In this document: in pieces, positions 53,703 to 64,000 of the stretch
Position numbering within the stretch: the stretch's first letter is position 1
Layout of the letters: every line of letters begins with the position of its first letter
Assembly (NCBI GenBank): GCA_035041965.1
Contig: JAPYMA010002544.1
Span: 1 to 64,000 of the forward strand
Source: Anisakis pegreffii
Taxonomy: Eukaryota > Nematoda > Chromadorea > Rhabditida > Anisakidae
DNA: 64,000 bases
Direction: 5' to 3'
Position numbers and translations under genes: made by a program
Notes under the pieces: model-generated
Seen by the model: only the letters and a program-made list of their open reading frames with translations
What the model was told of the DNA's origin: nothing
The model's database searches: none

Positions 53703-56028
53703 GGCTAACTGTATACCGAATCAACGCTCAGTATACACCACCACCGACTTATCCCTGTAATCAGCTTATATGCATCGTGTATGATTTCTCTCAAACAATT
53801 CACGAACGTAACTGCGCGAAACTTGGATATTCATCAAAGCAACTCAAATAATTGAATGCGCTTCAAATTATGCTTTCAAAATCAAGGTAAATTTATTACA
53901 GGCATGGAATAACTTAGACTTCGGTCATTCTGTAGTTACATTCCAGCACTAAGATTTTCATTCGACTCAAAACAAGCCTTAGACTTCACTCACTCGTGTT
54001 TTCCCTGACTGAAGCGTAATTTTACAAAGCGGCTAAACCATGAACATTTCTATTAGACAAGGCTTACAACAGATTACTGGACCTATAAAAGACATCATGA
54101 AATGTGCGATTGTTAGAAGCATTACGAGATCGACGATCTCTATAATCTGGCTCAGTTTTGAAGTGAGCATGCGTCTGATATTTTATCTAATCTTTCACAT
54201 GTTCCTTCTCGTTGAATTCCCTTCGAAAGGATCAATTCAAATATGTCACATGAATTAAGCAAACCAATAATTTGTGTTGCGAAATCCACAGAAATGCCAA
54301 AAAAATTTTTCTACGAAAGCCAATGTGTAATCTAGATACCTGAGAGTGGACTATCCAATTTACCTCAAACACAGGTCATCAAAGATCAAATCATGATGCT
54401 TCAGAAATTCGTAATATCCAATCACAAAAATGTCAACTCCTGATGCTAACTAATTATGTGAAAAAGAAATCTTTTGACGCATGTAATTGCGAGCAAATAT
54501 TGAGACTGCATGCATTAATAAACCATCGGCATATACACTGTTTTAAAACTTCTACTGGTGTCCATTTAACTTCTCTTAAAAAACTTCCAAAGATGACCAC
54601 CCGTAACGTCCATTAAACTTAATTGTGAAAACAATTGCCATTAATTGAAATAATCAACCCGATTAGACAGAGTGCCACATCGTGCTCAAGGCGGAAATGA
54701 GCAGTGGACATTTCGCAACAAGCGCAATTGAGATCGTCTTATATTCATGTAACAAATCTCAGCTAATGAACCACAAGAAGGGAATCGAAGTAAGTTTCGA
54801 TTCGGGTCGGTGATTGTGAACAAAACTGTTTATTTTATTGAGACATTGAGACACCTTTAAATTGAGACACCTTCTGCGTTGGCTGACTGCCTTTCGTTTA
54901 TTTAATAATTATCAGAAGTTTCGAAATGACTAGTCTCGAAAAACTCGGATTTTATCAGTACAACTCAATCGTAACAGCGAACTGGTGACCAAGAGGTGCA
55001 TTTCAGAAACTTTTTAATCAGTCTTAAGACATTTACACTACAAAAATATCACTTTGATAATCGATTATTGCTTGGAATCAAGTCGACCATCATGTTTCTA
55101 CCTTCCCTCGAATTCATCATAAAAGTTAGCAAAAAAATCATTAGCTTTATAGAAGTATTCAAGAGATAAACATAGTTGGGAATTTATGCTCGTTTGATCT
55201 CTAAAAACACTACACTAGTAACGGCTAGAAACGGTTTCTGACTTACAATTAGTTGACGGATTAATTGGACAACTCATGGAGCGGTACAAAGTGATGCTGT
55301 TTTCAAGATTAGCCTATCGAATCGTGTCAAATGGCACTGATTCCGAGGAAACTGAATCAGACGGAAATTTCTTTTGCTAAGAATATTGGAATTCGGCAAC
55401 CAAGTGCTCCATGAATGCTGATGAATGTTACAAAACCAAGATTTTATTACTGTTCGTATAAGCAGTTAAGAAAACAGTCGTGTGTCCTTTGAGTAAATCT
55501 CGAAACATTGTGGTTTAAAAGTACGAGAGAGACAAAGAGGTAGGAATATTTTGAAGGATAAGAATAAGAAAATTTCGTAGAGGAAAACCATATCCGTTGT
55601 ATCCGTTATACCTTGTAGTTCGATAAAACATTATTTTGTTGTTCTTATTCTCAGAAATGGGCTCAGTGACCTTTCAAGCAAATTCAGTTACTGCATTGAA
55701 ATTTTGCACAGTTTATTCTTGAACCAGAAGGAATGCTTTCGATGGATCAGATTAACGGTTTTAAGAAGTTTACATTCCCCATAGAAAATCTCCATGCGAG
55801 TACATAGTCGGATGCAGCGGACTATCATTTATCTTAAATTATATATTGTCGATGGATAATGCCTTGTTCATGAGATATAATTAAAGTCCTAAAGGTGAAT
55901 TCTATGGTTAGGCTATTGTGTTGTGTACCATATTAAAAAATGTTAAAATGGTTAAAATGATATTCCTACAGTAATAAAATAAGAATGTGCAATGAAGTAT
56001 GTTAGCACGAATTCATAACACAAACACA
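53703..56028. other. Spacer between SPT6 and the channel gene
   Basis: About 2.3 kb separates two genes on the same strand. It holds a small doubled ATTGAGACACCTT motif near 54842-54873 and otherwise unremarkable AT-rich sequence. No exon with convincing homology was found on either strand. SPT6 probably has its own promoter here. Confidence 0.5.
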
Positions 56029-56034
56029 TTTATT
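56029..56034 (-). terminator. Polyadenylation signal of the channel gene
   Basis: Canonical AATAAA on the minus strand, about 46 bp beyond the channel stop codon at 56080-56082. This is the expected distance for a short nematode 3' untranslated region. Confidence 0.65.
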
Positions 56035-56079
56035 CATACAATTTGCATTCATATAAAACATTCACTATGTACACTATCA

Positions 56080-59000
56080 TCAGAGGTTCAAATAAATCGA
56101 CCAGTATACTAGATGAAAAGCCATGAAAAATGATGGGAAGATAATCCGAGAGAGGAGATCGACCTGAAAATGTATCCATATTAGTTTGAAAACCACTCGT
56201 AGGCATGAATTAATCATCTCACTGGGGGTAGTCTTCGTTTTTCCATCTACAAAAATCATTCGAAGGAAGCAGAATTTTGTTGATTAATCAAAAATCATGC
56301 ATTCATTTAAGAGGGTATCGAGTGCAGAAGCTGATGTTTATCGACGTGAATGAGTTGTTTTGCACCTGTGACGGCCTTATCCTCATAGCTATAGGCACTC
56401 TAATATTGTTGTTAGCGTTTGAAGCTATCGTTATAGGAGAAACGCTGTATTTTAGTGTGGAATGATTTGATTGAAGCAGTGGCATTGACTGATCTGTATA
56501 CGATTCCATTTGCATCTGGAATTTTTTAAGGCTTATTTCAATTAAACGTTTCATTTGATTGGAACATTTTTGGGTTCTCTGATTTTCACACTGCAAGAAC
56601 AAAATGAAACTTTAGGAATATGTTCCATTTGTAGAACATGGCTAAAAATTTCAGAAGTTGAAAAATCTACCTGAAGTATGGTGTCACGTTTCCGTCGCTT
56701 CTTTCTGACCGTGACAGCCCTGGAGCGGACCGGAGGAGACTGCTCCTCTAACTCGTAGTAGCACGACGGCTGTTGCTTCATTCGTCTTATATAACCACGC
56801 GAACGTTTCATCAAGTACCCAATCGCAGCGTACTCCAACAATGATGCGAACACTCAAAATATTATCACTTCTTTAAAATATCATTTTTGTGCAACAATAT
56901 TCCGACTTTTCCCCTCATTTCGAGATATGATTGAAGTACATAATTCATTTGCCTCATCTGAACGATAAGTGTTCTGAAAGCGAAGGGAAAACCCTCGGAA
57001 TCATAAGCACAAATGGATGAAACGAAATGCTTCAAATCATTTCAAAAATCTTACCAATGAAAAAGCAAACGCCAAGAAATATGTCAAGACTTTTCACATA
57101 AGAGACCTGAAAGAAGGAATTTCAAAACTTGTTTCTGGATCTGATTTATAAAAGCATTTATTCTACGTCTATCACAACATGATGTATCGCATGATATTCA
57201 TTATACCTAAGTGTTCCTCATTTAATTTTTTTGATGATGAAAATTTCAATGGATATTTTGTTGACGAAAATTCCCAACAGCTGAAATTTGAAACATTTGT
57301 TGACAAAAGTTTTTTGTTACAAACAAAGAGGAGAGTTGCTTTTTGCGATCAAACTTCACAAACATCCGAGCATTTGATAGGACTTCACAAAGAAATTCAA
57401 TATGTGTGCGTGGTGGTAATGCGATCTTAATCCATTACTCTAATGGATCAATTGTTTGTCTTTTACCTGAGTTTCAAATGTGGCATCTGTTCTTATTCTT
57501 ACAGGTAGCAATTTTTATTCGCAAACATAAATTCTTTAAGTGGTGAATCCAAAAATATAGAATTTCAAAAATTCCGTTATTTTTATAATAAACTCTGATG
57601 ATAAGAAAGTAATCATTATATCATTCCGGTGTAATAGTGAAATTGATCTTCTAATGAGTAAACCATCTGACCTTAGGTAACGAGGCATTTGTTGAGGTCA
57701 TAAGTGTGGTCATCGTGAGTACGGTGGTCACTCCTGGAATTGCTCTTTGATGATTCGTGAACTCAAAGATGTCGGATCGTAACGAATCAGTTTATCATCA
57801 AAATCATACAATGAACACAAAAAAGTACCGATCGCAACCCTGGCTTGTGTAGCCTCACGATTAAGCCAGAACGAAACCCACGAGATGACAACGATCAATG
57901 AGGACGGAAAATATATTTGAATCAAGTAGAAACCAATGTTGCGTTTAAATGTGAAGTATGTTGAAAGACGTGAATAGTTGCCTAAAATTTATTGTTACGC
58001 CGTTCATACTGACAATTTGAAAAAAAAGACTGTTCATGGCTTTCATGATTTCGAAAGCGATCAACTAAAGCAGTAACAATTGATAAGTCAAATTTTATGC
58101 ACATTTGTGACGATATTATGGTTGTTGCGCAGGGCAATGAATTTTTCGATGTATAGATGGCTTATGTTTAGAGAATAATCAAGTGAAGCTGGACACAAAC
58201 CAGTGCTAAGTGAAATAACGCGCTCAACGTGTGAATGTCCACCGATAGTGAAGTGAGCTAGGTGTACGTTTTCGTCAATGGTCACCGAACTGACACCTTG
58301 ATGCCAGTGATAGATGATATCCTTGGTGCTGTAGCCATAACTCTCAAATAGCCATTTTCATTCATTATGCACCGACGAATGCTTATTTCTGAGGATGTAC
58401 ATATGCAGTAGTTATATCCGATCAATACATCTTTGCCTCTCAATTAAGGTTTCATTCAAATAAAAAACAAATATTTCAATAACAGCTCTTCGATATAATG
58501 TAACAACCGAAAAAATGGAAAAGATAAAAAATAACGAACCTCAATTTCGAGGGCACACACTTGAACATCCAATGGGAACTGAAATTTAACTTTATCAAAT
58601 ACTTTTCAAAGCAACTCATTATTCATTTCGAAAGAGCAATTCATTATTCATTTCTGAATTATTCATTGCTGAATTTTTTATCTCTGACTTCGGAAATCAT
58701 CAATATTCTCCGACAGAATATTTCGATGACATATTCACAAGTCATCAAGCAATAATTTATTCATGCATCGGATAATTTCGCATTGCATGCTTTATTAATG
58801 AGATGCTATCAACTTTGAACTTACCGTATGTAGATTCATCGGGCAATTCGCCGTGACCGTTAATCTGAAAGTAATTTCATTCACTTGTTTGAAAATTCAT
58901 AGACAAGAGATTTTGAATGTTATGCATAAGCAGTGATTGGATTAGACTTATTTACATGCGAGGGTAAATAAGCAAATGATGTGAAATGATTGTAACCTGA

Positions 59001-62000
59001 TGCTTCTTAGAACATTGCCTTTGTTATCGATACGAAGAAAGGAGTTGTGTGAGGTTGCTTCGTGAAAGAACGACTTCTTCTCATTGGGAAAGAACGTATC
59101 CGGTGTCCAGATGCTCTTTACCATATCGATGCCTATTGTCAACGACGACTCATCATCACTTCTGAACGCCAACCTTGTGTCTTGCCAAAACTGTCGCAAA
59201 TACAAATCAAGCGTGTAATCCTTAAAATATACTTCATTTATGAGTATCTTCTCGATCTCCTCGTAGAAGGCATTTGATCGAATCGAATTTAAGAATTGTG
59301 AGCCTTTTGAATTGTGAGTTATGATGTATGCTTGATCTATGAACACTCCATCGTGAGATTGTGCCAATTCAGCCGGAGATTAAGTGAATAATTTCCGGCT
59401 GAATTCAGAACTTATTAGCGCATATGAAAGGTGAAACTTCGAGCTTTCAGCCTATGCGCACTATTGTTCAGTCTATTCAACGTTTTGATTCAATTCACGG
59501 TAGAGCAATTCGATTGAATGCCCGCTAAATACTCAAATGTTATTTATGGCAAAGCCAAATAGCCCATACAAAAAGTGCTCAGCCGCTGTTTTGTATGCGT
59601 CATAAGATGATTACTTCCCGATCGAGCAATTCAATTCATGTGGTTTATTCAGATTAATTCAAAACAAATTGACCAAGCATCCATCCCAAAAACGTTAATG
59701 ACGATGACTTGTTTTGTTTCTTGCCAAAATATGATAACGTTCAGGAATGGCAAAGAAAACCAAAAATGTGATCGTAATCGCAAAATTTCAGTTTGGCATT
59801 TGACAAATGATCAGAAGGCTGCGCTCACCATTGAAACCTCTGAAATGGCACTAATTGTTGTTATATGTGCCGTAACGTTCACTTCGATTGGTGGGCCTGA
59901 AATGAATCGTCTGACTGAAGAGCGTCGTATTTTGTGTTTCATAGCCAGCATGATTGATGAAAGATGCGAACGTGAATTTTTAGTAGCTTAGACATTGTTT
60001 GAAGATATCTTTTATGATGCACCTTACTTCATTGGATTTTTTTTTGGAAACATTCATTCTTCTGTATTTGATATCATACGATAAATGAGGAACAGCAGTA
60101 ATCATGAACGAGGTTCGCAGTCATCTCTTCATGCACGTCTCTAAGGCATTCATTATTCTTGTTGTATGCCCTCGAAGCATTCATTCAGTTCAATATCAGC
60201 AATCAGTTTCCATGTGTTCAGACGACTTACATAATTGAGACAAGCATAAAGACCGCTCAGTTTTTCGCACACACTCATAATAAACTCTTGAAGATTAATC
60301 TGTTTTGCTGAACTAGAATGGAAGTGATGATACATTAAGATTGAATATCTTTCTTTTTACACTTCCTTCCATAATCTTCACAAAGGACGAATAAGTTTCA
60401 CTCTGAATCGGTTGTTTATCATAAAAAATATGCAATAAATACAAGTTGGGTGATAAACAAAAGTTCAGTTGAGCAACACAGCTGTTAGTTTTTCAATTCA
60501 ATTAAATTCAACAAGACTCAACGAGCCGCCAGACAAAACTTGAATCAGTTCTGTGAATTTGTTCTGCAGGTGAACAAACTTTTTGAAAATTCAGCATTTG
60601 GTTTTAAACAAATGCGCACAATCGATAAGAAATTGCTTCAAGCTTGTTTAGGATTTTCGTAGTTTTGAAATATTTTTTATTGCTTATCCACGGTGGATTT
60701 GCTAAATACCCCTGAGAGGTATCATTATCGTTGATTGCGGATGCTCTCTGATGGATCAAATTGCTATCTCTCAAAGCTTTTGTTCCGTACAATTTATCAA
60801 AAAATTCAGTTTCTTCATGAAATTAATCAATTAATTGGGAGGTAAGTTCATTTTGTGATTCTACATTTTGTGTTTTGTTACGATGGTTCAAGTTATTCAT
60901 GGGACGGTAAGTTAGGGAGGGAGGAGTGGAATAACAGCTGAAATTTGCTCCTAGCCATGCATGCCGAAGCTTGGACACAATCACTGTGCATTATCTAGGC
61001 AGTAAAATTCGCAGATGAATAGAAATATATACCATTCAAGCATTAAAGTATGAATTATTGAGATGCAGCAATTGGTAAAAGAATCATTCAAAATCATGCA
61101 TCTTACTTATGGTTTTATTACTACTGGAAGTATGTAATGTGACGATGTGAATGGAAGTCATAAATCATATTTACAACAAGAAATCGTTACTGGAATCGAA
61201 ATGAGTTTGCTGGAGTCAGTAAAAATAAGAATAATTACCGCCATAGTTGGGTCGTATTCGACGATCATGACTGGCAATCAATTGGTCCAATAATCGACTG
61301 ACGTTACTCTCGAGTTTATGTTGCACTATTTGAGATTTCAAGCTGGAACGAATTTTCGGATTTAATTTTTCTTACGCGAATTTCACATATGGAAATAAAA
61401 TAATCGAGTATGTTCTGCACCATGCTGCGTCGAACATTGTCAATGAAGTAAGATAGTAGATGTGATTCCTAAATGGAGTTTTTTGCATGACTTTTGATTA
61501 GGTTATTTATAAGGATCGGTTAGTAACACCTGAAAGTACTGGTTTTGTAGTACTTGTTTCAAAATTGAGCATCTTTAACAAAAAATATTCATTCCATTAA
61601 ATCTAAAGTGCTGAAGTCTTGTGTTATATTTTTTTGCTGCTTTCTACCAAATGGCATATATAAAAATCCATTTGATACAGTTTACGTTTACCAAATATAT
61701 TCCAAGCTGCTCGAACCGAAATCATTTTTCACCTGTTCTCAATGGCTCTGACATGCACGCTATCCCCAGGAACCCCACTACTCATCCGAAACATGAATTG
61801 AATCTGAGCAGGTCTCGGCCGAAGCATCAAATGATATCTGGGCAAAGCAAATTCAGTCAAGAAAAATTCAAATTCAATCGAACTTCAGCCAACGATTAGG
61901 CTTAAGCCCTTGGAAGCCTCGGCTTTTGAGAGAGTACTTTCATCTTAATGCTATCGTTGAAAACTGTCATTAATGGTGCCCTTCGACGGATGTTCGGTTT

Positions 62001-62340
62001 TTATGCACCGAACAAAATGACGTGCCATATGAGTTTTATGTCTCGCATCCAACGAAAGAGTCTCACATAGAGCATGGAACTGATCATCGTTTGAATAGCG
62101 AGTTTGTGTATGAATGCATGACATTTTAATGCCGAATTACTATAATTACACAGAAATATCATCGCGACGTTATTTGATGTGGCTATTGAAAGCGAATGTA
62201 CGATCGGAATCGCTGAATAGTGATTATATGAAATTGACTGTGAGGTGTGATAAAAACGACTGCGGAAATACTTACAATCCATGATTACGGGTGTTGCCTG
62301 GGTAATATTGCATGGCACGATCGGATTTCGAGATGAAACT
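56080..62340 (-). CDS. Cys-loop GABA-receptor-like anion channel subunit
   Basis: Subunit of a pentameric ligand-gated channel in the neuronal or muscle plasma membrane. Exons, 5' to 3': 62340-62276, 61342-61239, 59896-59829, 59220-58997, 58864-58825, 58578-58540, 58342-58201, 57981-57829, 57733-57672, 57106-57055, 56852-56671, 56590-56366, 56163-56080. All phases close, giving 479 residues plus stop. Motifs: RPNYGGPP near residue 54; [14 protein letters not shown]; loop A WTPDTFF; canonical Cys-loop with 13 residues between cysteines (about 160-174); loop B IESYGY; loop C STGNYSRL; TM1 about 244-267; TM2 [22 protein letters not shown]3 about 305-327 ending FASLLEYAA; a basic and polar intracellular loop of about 130 residues; TM4 [17 protein letters not shown] and stop. 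Loops B and C and the KRNIG before TM1 resemble GABA-A beta subunits and the nematode gab-1/lgc-37/lgc-38 group, which I cannot separate by eye. The signal-peptide exon is missing and may lie beyond 62340 or outside the window. Confidence 0.93.
59366..59405. other. Perfect 12-bp hairpin in a channel-gene intron
   Basis: AATTCAGCCGGA at 59366-59377 is exactly complementary to TCCGGCTGAATT at 59394-59405, with a 16-nt AT-rich loop. It lies in the 59221-59828 intron, 146 bp from the exon acceptor side. The GC-containing stem would be stable in the pre-mRNA. A small RNA or a splicing-related structure is possible; no conservation data are available here. Confidence 0.7.
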
Positions 62341-64000
62341 CTGTAATCAGTAGGTGGATAAGCAGCGATTAGTGACATCATTGACAATTTTTCAAGACAA
62401 AAAATGATCTGACTATCGTTCAGGAAAAAGAAAACAAATGATCTGAGCAGTTTGCGAGTTGATACTTTCGAAAAAGCATGTTCAGATGCTATTTGCTTGA
62501 ATATGCTACTTATGCTGAATGTTAATCTGCATGAACCTTATGCAAATTTATTCAAGGAGAACAGCAATTGTTCACTTGCATGAATGTCATCATGGAGAAC
62601 TAATGTGAGCGTTCAGCTGTAATTAAAAGGGCAGCTGATAAGGTCATGTGAACGTTTGAACTATTTTCTAACCACCGGCGGTAGTTAGCAAATGCGACCA
62701 ACGAGTGATATTTGCCCAAAGACAGATAAGATGAACTTTTACTATACCAGATACACAAATTAAAAAATTGAACAGTCAGATATGTTGTGTGACATTATGC
62801 AAGGACTATTATTATGCAGGCATTGTCATTCATTCAATTAAATTAAACGAATCAATGCAAATTAAATTGTACAATCAGGTTTTCAAAATTTGTGGATCTC
62901 ATTCACATGTTGAGGTTGTTCTTTGAAGGTGGATCATTAGTTTGAGTGGGAATAATTTATTGATGGGAAAATGAATTTGGAGTCGGGAATAATAATAAGT
63001 TTCTCATGACGACCATTAGGGTGTTTTCTTAAATGAAGCTACCGGACAGATTTCGTGCCGCGAGATTCAACGCAGAAACATGAATATGTATAGTGAATAT
63101 AGGAAGGTTCAATTGAAAAATTCATCGAAAATTAATGCTTATTTGTGTGTAAGAACAATTATGTCCATATTACTCTATCAATTTGTGCGACATACTTGGT
63201 CGAGTGGATTGGATGAACGAGAGTATAATTTGAAAAGTCAATTCTATTTCCGATCTTTTAGAATACCCTATAGACTCGAGATTAAGAGTGCACTGAAGAT
63301 AAGTTCAACTTAAGGATGATTTGTGGAGAAGCTTTACGATCACTTCATGCTGACTGAACTCACTTGCCACAATGCTTGAATGCTTTATCGAATCAACGTT
63401 GAATTTGAGCTTGTTAATGAAGTGATAATATTCGTTGACATAAGTGTATGATATAACTTTGCAGCATTTAAAAGCAAATAAGATCCGTTTGAAAGTTACG
63501 AAATAAAGTTTTGGTTGAGTGAAGTAAACTTGCAGTGTGGCTATCTCAGCGATGTGCATCCAAGAGCAATAAATTCATTGTGCATATATTGTAAAGGTTC
63601 AATGAACCATAAGCATAGTATTCAGTGGAATAATCTAGGTGGAAGGTTGCTGCCTTTAACGAGGGATTACAATTCAGAAAGAGCAAATGATGACCTTAAA
63701 GTGAAGGGAAGCATTCTTGAGAGACAATAAAATCTCTGCAAAATATCAACCCCTAATCGAATCAATACTAAACTTTTCCAGGAACTGAATCTACATATCT
63801 CCTAGAACTCATCATAACTCTTCAGTACCGCTAAGATCGTGAAAAAATCCGGGAATTCGAGAAACTTAGTTGATTAAGGGAATCAAAATTTAAAAAATAA
63901 AACTGATAAAAAGAACAAAACTCACGACGATATCAGAAGATGAAGAAAGCACGGAAGTGAATAAGAACTGAATGAAACAACAACTCTTCAGTAAGATGAT
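62341..64000. other. Upstream flank of the channel gene, no gene recognised
   Basis: AT-rich sequence in which I looked for a signal-peptide exon on the minus strand and found none I could defend. Open frames (63305-63559 minus, 63515-63730 plus) show no domain or splice coherence. Promoter elements of the channel gene may lie here. Confidence 0.4.

Noticed and set aside
54250..54320. Minus-strand segment reading NTNYW as a possible TM4 of the channel
   Set aside because: It lacks the SR-x-x-FP start of TM4. The true TM4 exon with matching phase was found at 56080-56163.
62271..62387. Reading frame [16 protein letters not shown] as the channel N-terminus
   Set aside because: It leaves the wrong phase for the next exon. 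A different frame of the same exon (62276-62340), entered from an acceptor, joins in frame to [10 protein letters not shown].

Overview
The window is eukaryotic and reads as nematode DNA. It is AT-rich, it has many short GT-AG introns whose acceptors usually read TTTCAG, and its three well-supported genes have nematode-type architecture. Introns and intergenic spaces are longer than in Caenorhabditis, so a parasitic or otherwise non-Caenorhabditis nematode is my inference. The species cannot be named from the sequence.

Layout. (1) 1-18900 is a continuous higher-order satellite array that runs off the left edge. It is built from a 176-bp monomer (A) and a related 232-bp unit (B). B recurs after 2 to 6 A monomers, so distances between successive B units fall close to 584, 760, 936, 1112 or 1288 bp. 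(2) 18901-20430 holds older, decayed copies of the same family and forms the array edge. (3) 20431-28400 is mostly non-coding. It contains two islands of unusual composition (24345-24880 and 25080-25545), a perfect inverted repeat, a (TA)43 microsatellite and two candidate 5' exons. (4) 28911-40295, plus strand, is a 26-exon gene for a neuropathy target esterase (NTE, PNPLA6/7 family) phospholipase. (5) 40296-43569 is a convergent intergenic space with a 160-bp direct repeat. (6) 43570-53661, minus strand, is a 31-exon gene for the transcription elongation factor and histone chaperone SPT6 (emb-5 in C. elegans). (7) 56080-62340, minus strand, is a 13-exon gene for a Cys-loop GABA-receptor-like anion channel subunit. 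It is complete through TM4 and the stop, but its signal-peptide exon was not found. (8) 62341-64000 shows no recognised coding sequence.

The three genes have unrelated jobs (phospholipid turnover at the ER, chromatin transcription, inhibitory synaptic signalling), and nothing suggests joint regulation. All exon models were read by eye from splice signals, reading-frame closure and recalled family sequence. Frame closes across the NTE and channel models, and across SPT6 except at one junction, noted in that entry. The least explained object is the satellite array: its nested periodicity, linked B-unit variants, a hairpin in the B units and a graded edge.
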